A model generated the notes under the pieces. The model saw only the letters and a list, made by a program, of their open reading frames with translations. It searched no databases and had not been told where the DNA came from. Source: Nepenthes gracilis (lineage: Eukaryota; Streptophyta; Magnoliopsida; Caryophyllales; Nepenthaceae). Taken from it: a stretch of 64,000 nt of DNA. Shown piece after piece: positions 60,166-64,000 of this stretch. The DNA lies in contig BSYO01000035.1 in assembly GCA_033239525.1 (NCBI GenBank), positions 9,614,627-9,678,626 on the forward strand, given 5' to 3'. Positions within the stretch are counted from its first letter, which is position 1. The number at the start of each line of letters is the position of its first letter. A program made the translations under genes and the position numbers.

Positions 60166-60600
60166 TTCTTGTTTGATTTCTGCATTGCTTTTGCAGTCAT
60201 CGCAACTAAATGCCAAAATTATAACAAAGAATGTGGGATGAGTCATTCCAATATACCTGCAAGTAAATGCGTTAGTGGAAAAGTCGCTAATCCATCTGAG
60301 CCGTTAATCAAAAGTGCTGGAGAATCGTAATCATGAAGCATCTTGAGTTGTTTTACATCGCTTAAATTTGTTTTGCATCATGTCATGCCTTTTGCATCTT
60401 TTGAAAAATTCACAAATCTTCACTATTCATTCGTACACTTCACTATTTATGAATAGTAACTTTTGTTGGGTACCGTAGCTTTTTTGTCATGTAGTGAAGT
60501 ATAATTTTTTTGGAGAAAATGTGGGAGACAAATGTGGGATGATTCATCCCGATATCCCTGCAAGTAAATGTGTTAGTAGAAAAACTTTTTTTTTTTTTTA
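60166..60600 (+). repeat. Short pararetrovirus-derived fragments
   Basis: 60166-60195 matches the leader sequence at 62766-62795, and 60194-60231 matches 63411-63448. A 54-bp piece starting at 60229 ('aatgtgggatga') recurs at 60532. No gene is supported. Confidence 0.6.
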
Positions 60601-60619
60601 AAAACATAATACAATAATG

Positions 60620-62560
60620 TATTAGAAATTAAATGGGTCTTGAGCATGTCCAGTTGGATCCATCATTGGGTCAAAGGTAAGTGGACTGACCGGTGGTGTG
60701 GATGACGTAGATGAGTCAATTTTTTCTGCTTCAGCATTAACAAGTTCTTTGGCAATTGCGGCTTTAGTAGCTGCAAGATCTTTTTCATCTGCAATAGAAG
60801 TCCAACTTCTTCGTTGTTTTTGTAGTAGTGATTTTATTCATGTCACTCTGGCATGTGCTCTGTCTTGTGATTATCTAATGTGTTGAAACATCTCATTAAC
60901 GTTGTCATGAATTCGAACTGACGGTCTTGAATGAGAATTTATTCATGATCAATAAGAGTGTACAGATGGTGTTGGAGACGTTTTTGGAATTCGTACAATT
61001 GGTTCTTCCATGTGAAACATTTGATTGTAGATGACGTCAACAGTAGGATGTCCACAACGAGATATTTTAGGAGATATTTCTTTAACTTCTTGATAAAATA
61101 TCTTTTTAGCTTGAAGATTGCTTGAATTTTAATTGGTGTAATTGTAGTGGAATCAAATTTATCCCACCATTTTACTTTGAAGTCATGTACAATTGAGAAA
61201 GGTGTATCAGGATAAATTGCTTGACAGGTAAAAGCCCAAGACATAATCCATGGAATAGCGTAGTCAATATCGAATGTAATTTTACGATGATCAAGAAATA
61301 TTTCTGGTGTCAGTTTTTCATAGTAGAGCGTGCTTCATTAATGGGAGTTGGATATATAGTCGGACAATGGCCAAAGTAAAGCCACCATTCAAAGAACCAA
61401 AAAGGAAATTATTTGGGACAATTGTGATCAAATTTAAAGAATTAAGAATGACCGTAGGAGCGAAGATAAAATGCATTATACCATGCATATTTGTAATCTT
61501 GATAATTATATCCAATGGGTTGATAATGAACTAAAAAAGGTTTAATATCTAAAGGGTTTATAGCTATTTCTTAATGTGATCGAACATTTTTAATTTTACA
61601 AATGGAGTAACTAATAGAATTATCTTTTAGATTTTGATGATGTTTTAGTTTTATAGAATCCGAATCAACAATAATTAATTCATAAGATTATTGTGTTTTC
61701 AAAGGTTTGGCTGTCGGGTATAAACGATTTGACTGAAACATACGATTGGTAACATTGAGTAACTCTTGTAAGGATAGTGGCTTGTATAATCTAGTCATAG
61801 TGATATGTTGTTTTAATGGTTTGATAAAGTAATCCGTTTGGGTAGGAGGTTGAGAGGAAGAAGATGAAGAGGCTGATGTTTGATGAAGAGAAGTGCATTA
61901 AGTAGGTAAAATTTGTGAAGGTATTATGACATAATCACGGATTGTTTGTTTGGCTAGAGTAGAATGATGTTGAACTTTTTTGCCTTTGTTTTTTTTAGGA
62001 GGCATACTATTATTGTAGGAAGTAGTAAAACTAAATAAATGTTTAAAGTCGTCCAAAATAAATTTACTCAAATGTAAAGACGTTTTTGCATATGATAAGG
62101 AAATCTTTGTTTTGAATGAGTTTTATGCAGAAAACAGATGAGTCGTGAATGCCTAAATAGTGTTTGCTATAAATTTTGATGATATTACTTAAATATAATA
62201 CTTTTCGTTTACTATTAGATAGATTAGTGTAATATTTTTCTAGCTAAATCTTTTTGTTATTTAGACATTGCCATACTGTTATAATTTACTAAAAACTAAT
62301 GTGGTACGTATCTTATTACTCTTTTTCTGTGATTGATTAAGATATTCATTACGCTTTTTTCTATATCTAAAATTTTTATATTTTCTATATTTATCGTTCC
62401 ATTGTACTAGTTTTAATTTGCTAGCTATCTTCCTAATTAGCTTTTTTTTCTCGTTTGTATTACTAGGTTGATATAGCGCTTTAAGATTTTGAGTATGTTT
62501 GCGAATTTGCTTTATACTTTCTTGAAGGATATTTTGGGTAGTAATAGTTAAGTGTTTCAT
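60620..62560 (-). pseudogene. Endogenous pararetrovirus (Caulimoviridae) coding relic, minus strand
   Basis: Minus-strand frames read in order. 62560-62279 is a Lys/Arg-rich segment. A start with a short Pro/Lys-rich N terminus lies near 62005. Aromatic segments near 61470-61330 include 'FFKFDHNCP' and 'FEWWLYFGP'. A block at 61244-60939 contains FKVKWWDKF, and an acidic end stops at about 60625. I recognise this pattern from the N-terminal polyprotein region of plant pararetroviruses seen in genomes (petuvirus- or florendovirus-like). Stops and shifts break it several times, so it is a fossil with no coding ability. The genus is uncertain. Confidence 0.6.
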
Positions 62561-62691
62561 ACTTTGTGGGCATATTTGTGGACATGAGTGAGAATTAATA
62601 ATTAACTCGGAAGAAGGTAACTACTTAAACCACAATTTTCTTAACACAATCTTACAGACACAATGTTCTTCACATACTCTACAGACACAAT

Positions 62692-62703
62692 TGGTATCAA
62701 AGA
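62692..62703 (+). other. Pararetrovirus-like initiator-Met primer-binding site
   Basis: TGGTATCAAAGA lies about 330 bases before the first plus-strand ATG of the viral relic. Caulimoviridae use an initiator-Met tRNA primer at such a site (TGGTATCAGAGC). Two or three changes are present. Confidence 0.5.
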
Positions 62704-63020
62704 CAAGTACGTCGTTTTCTTATGTCTGGGGAGGGACTAGTGCGGAGGATAGTCACTTTGTGATTTTCTTATTTAATTTCTGCATTGCTTTTGCATGATC
62801 TATCTGCATATTTCTGCATACACAATCAATTTACATATATTTGCATCGACTTGAAACAACGTTGGTCAACCTATTTAAATGTTGATCAACCCGTGAAGAA
62901 TGAAATTGGGTGGTCTCGGGGGTGGTCCCATCAACTAAGTCTGTAAGCGTATATGAAAAATATTGTATTTGTAGGATTTTGTTAAGAAAATTGTGTTTAA
63001 AGTAGTAAAAAAATTAGATA

Positions 63021-64000
63021 ATGGCAACTCTACTAAGCAAACTTATCAGGGGAAATAATTTCACTTCTTATTATGAAGATAATTCAGATGAATTTTTTAG
63101 AACCAACTATTGGAACTTGCTTAACACAAAACTCAAATTTGTCCCAAATATCGATGTATTGTGAAAAGAATTTATGCTTGACAAAAATAAATATATTCGA
63201 GAATGGTATTTTAACAATTTTTCTAAAAATGAATTAGAAGACTATCGAATTCTCTGAAAAAAATGATGATATCGGAACGATAAGATTTACCATTTTTTGA
63301 ATGGTTTTTACCATATATTAAAAACAATCAAGTAAAATCCATTACAAAAAAAAAAGAAAAAAATTGATGAGAAAACTTTAATAACTGAGCCAATAGAAGA
63401 TAGTCAAACCCAGTCATCGCAGCTAAATGTCAAAAATATAACAAAGAAAGAAGTATCTACTACCACTATAGATTTGGAAGACACGTCATCTTCTTCTCTA
63501 TGTGAATTAGTTAGAAGAACTGATTCTGCATCTATAATTACTTCTAAAATTGAAATTATTGAACGAATCGAAAGTCCGTCTAGTTTACTTGATCTCTTGG
63601 CAATTCAAACTATTGATCTTCCACTACAAACTGAAGATATTAAAATTAATCAAGAGATTAATAGATTACGAAGTTTGCCAAATCCATCTAGTTCTTTTAT
63701 AAAAAATTATTATCCTAGACTTACTCCACTAGATATACAATATGAAGAAAGATATCAATATACACATATTTATGATGCAAATAATATACATTAGTGGAAT
63801 ATTGATGAAAAATCCAAATATGAAATTGCTTGTTTATTACATGACATGTGAATCACTGCTTCTACTTACCGTGTCTATAATACAACTATGATAGAACTGA
63901 ATTCTACTAAGTTACTTGTCATTGGCTTTGCTGGAACATTAAAATATTGGTGAAAAAAATACTTTAACATCTACTGAACGAAATTATATTTTAAATTACA
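63021..64000 (+). pseudogene. Endogenous pararetrovirus coding relic, plus strand, runs off window
   Basis: An ATG at 63021 follows the leader; the frame is stopped at about 63164 and again near 63257. A longer open stretch (63474-63794) leads into EIACLLHDM and VIGFAGTLKYWW, which resembles the conserved coat-protein region of Caulimoviridae (family pattern G-F-x-G-x-L-K-x-W-W). A stop separates the last two parts. The relic continues beyond the window, where protease and RT would be expected. Its orientation is opposite to the relic at 60620-62560. Confidence 0.65.

Larger units (their letters stand above)
45719..60170 (+). repeat. 3' LTR of the older chromovirus, in three pieces
   Basis: The LTR starts TATAACACC (TG changed to TA) right after the polypurine tract. 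It continues 45719-45927, 50281-50727 and 58307 to about 60170, interrupted by a LINE and by a composite insertion. The end is not sharp; 60010-60075 resembles 34335-34400 of the 5' LTR region. Between 58307 and 60170 no gene is supported. Confidence 0.5.

Overview
The window looks like a repeat-choked stretch of a flowering-plant nuclear genome, most likely a eudicot. The evidence is a JMJ22-type F-box/JmjC gene exon, a fragment of a plant-specific organellar pentatricopeptide gene, plant-type introns, Ty3/gypsy chromoviruses with initiator-Met tRNA primer sites, L1-type LINEs with poly(A) tails, and decayed endogenous pararetrovirus (Caulimoviridae) sequence. There is no operon structure and no bacterial feature. 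I cannot name the species.

Layout. 1-4599: decayed Ty3/gypsy element on the minus strand (gag and protease relics, right LTR 4193-4599). 4600 to about 6850: old LTR-like block with two tandem arrays. 6851-10370: host gene space with one large exon of a JMJ22-like gene on the minus strand (8882-10170). 10371-11668: LTR-like remnant. 11669-12077 and 18453-18785: pieces of another LTR, split by a complete non-autonomous LTR element (12078-18452) that keeps a gag relic on one strand and an antisense ORF on the other. 18786-32406: minus-strand chromovirus with recognisable gag, protease, RT, RNase H and integrase; its right LTR was hit by a solo LTR (27197-29890) and then by a LINE derivative (29902-32026). 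32407 to about 60170: an older plus-strand chromovirus whose integrase is split by a complete LTR element (36048-44792) and whose 3' LTR is split by a LINE with reverse transcriptase (45928-50265) and by a composite of LINE ORF1 pieces plus a pentatricopeptide gene fragment (50728-58292). 60170-64000: pararetrovirus fragments in opposite orientations.

How it works together. Almost everything is nested insertion. Target-site duplications that can be read directly give the order: ATAAT for the element at 12078, TTTAA for the solo LTR, AATTTGCC for the LINE beside it, ATACT for the element at 36048, and a 15-bp repeat for the LINE at 45928. Only the JMJ22-like exon looks like a possibly functional host gene; its last exon was not found in the window. 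I saw no new defence or metabolic system. The most interesting signals are a small RNA-like hairpin kept at a nearly fixed distance from the 3' end of several unrelated LTRs, the antisense ORF with an 18-residue repeat, the element whose LTRs are much better preserved than its coding region, and the composite that carries a host gene fragment.
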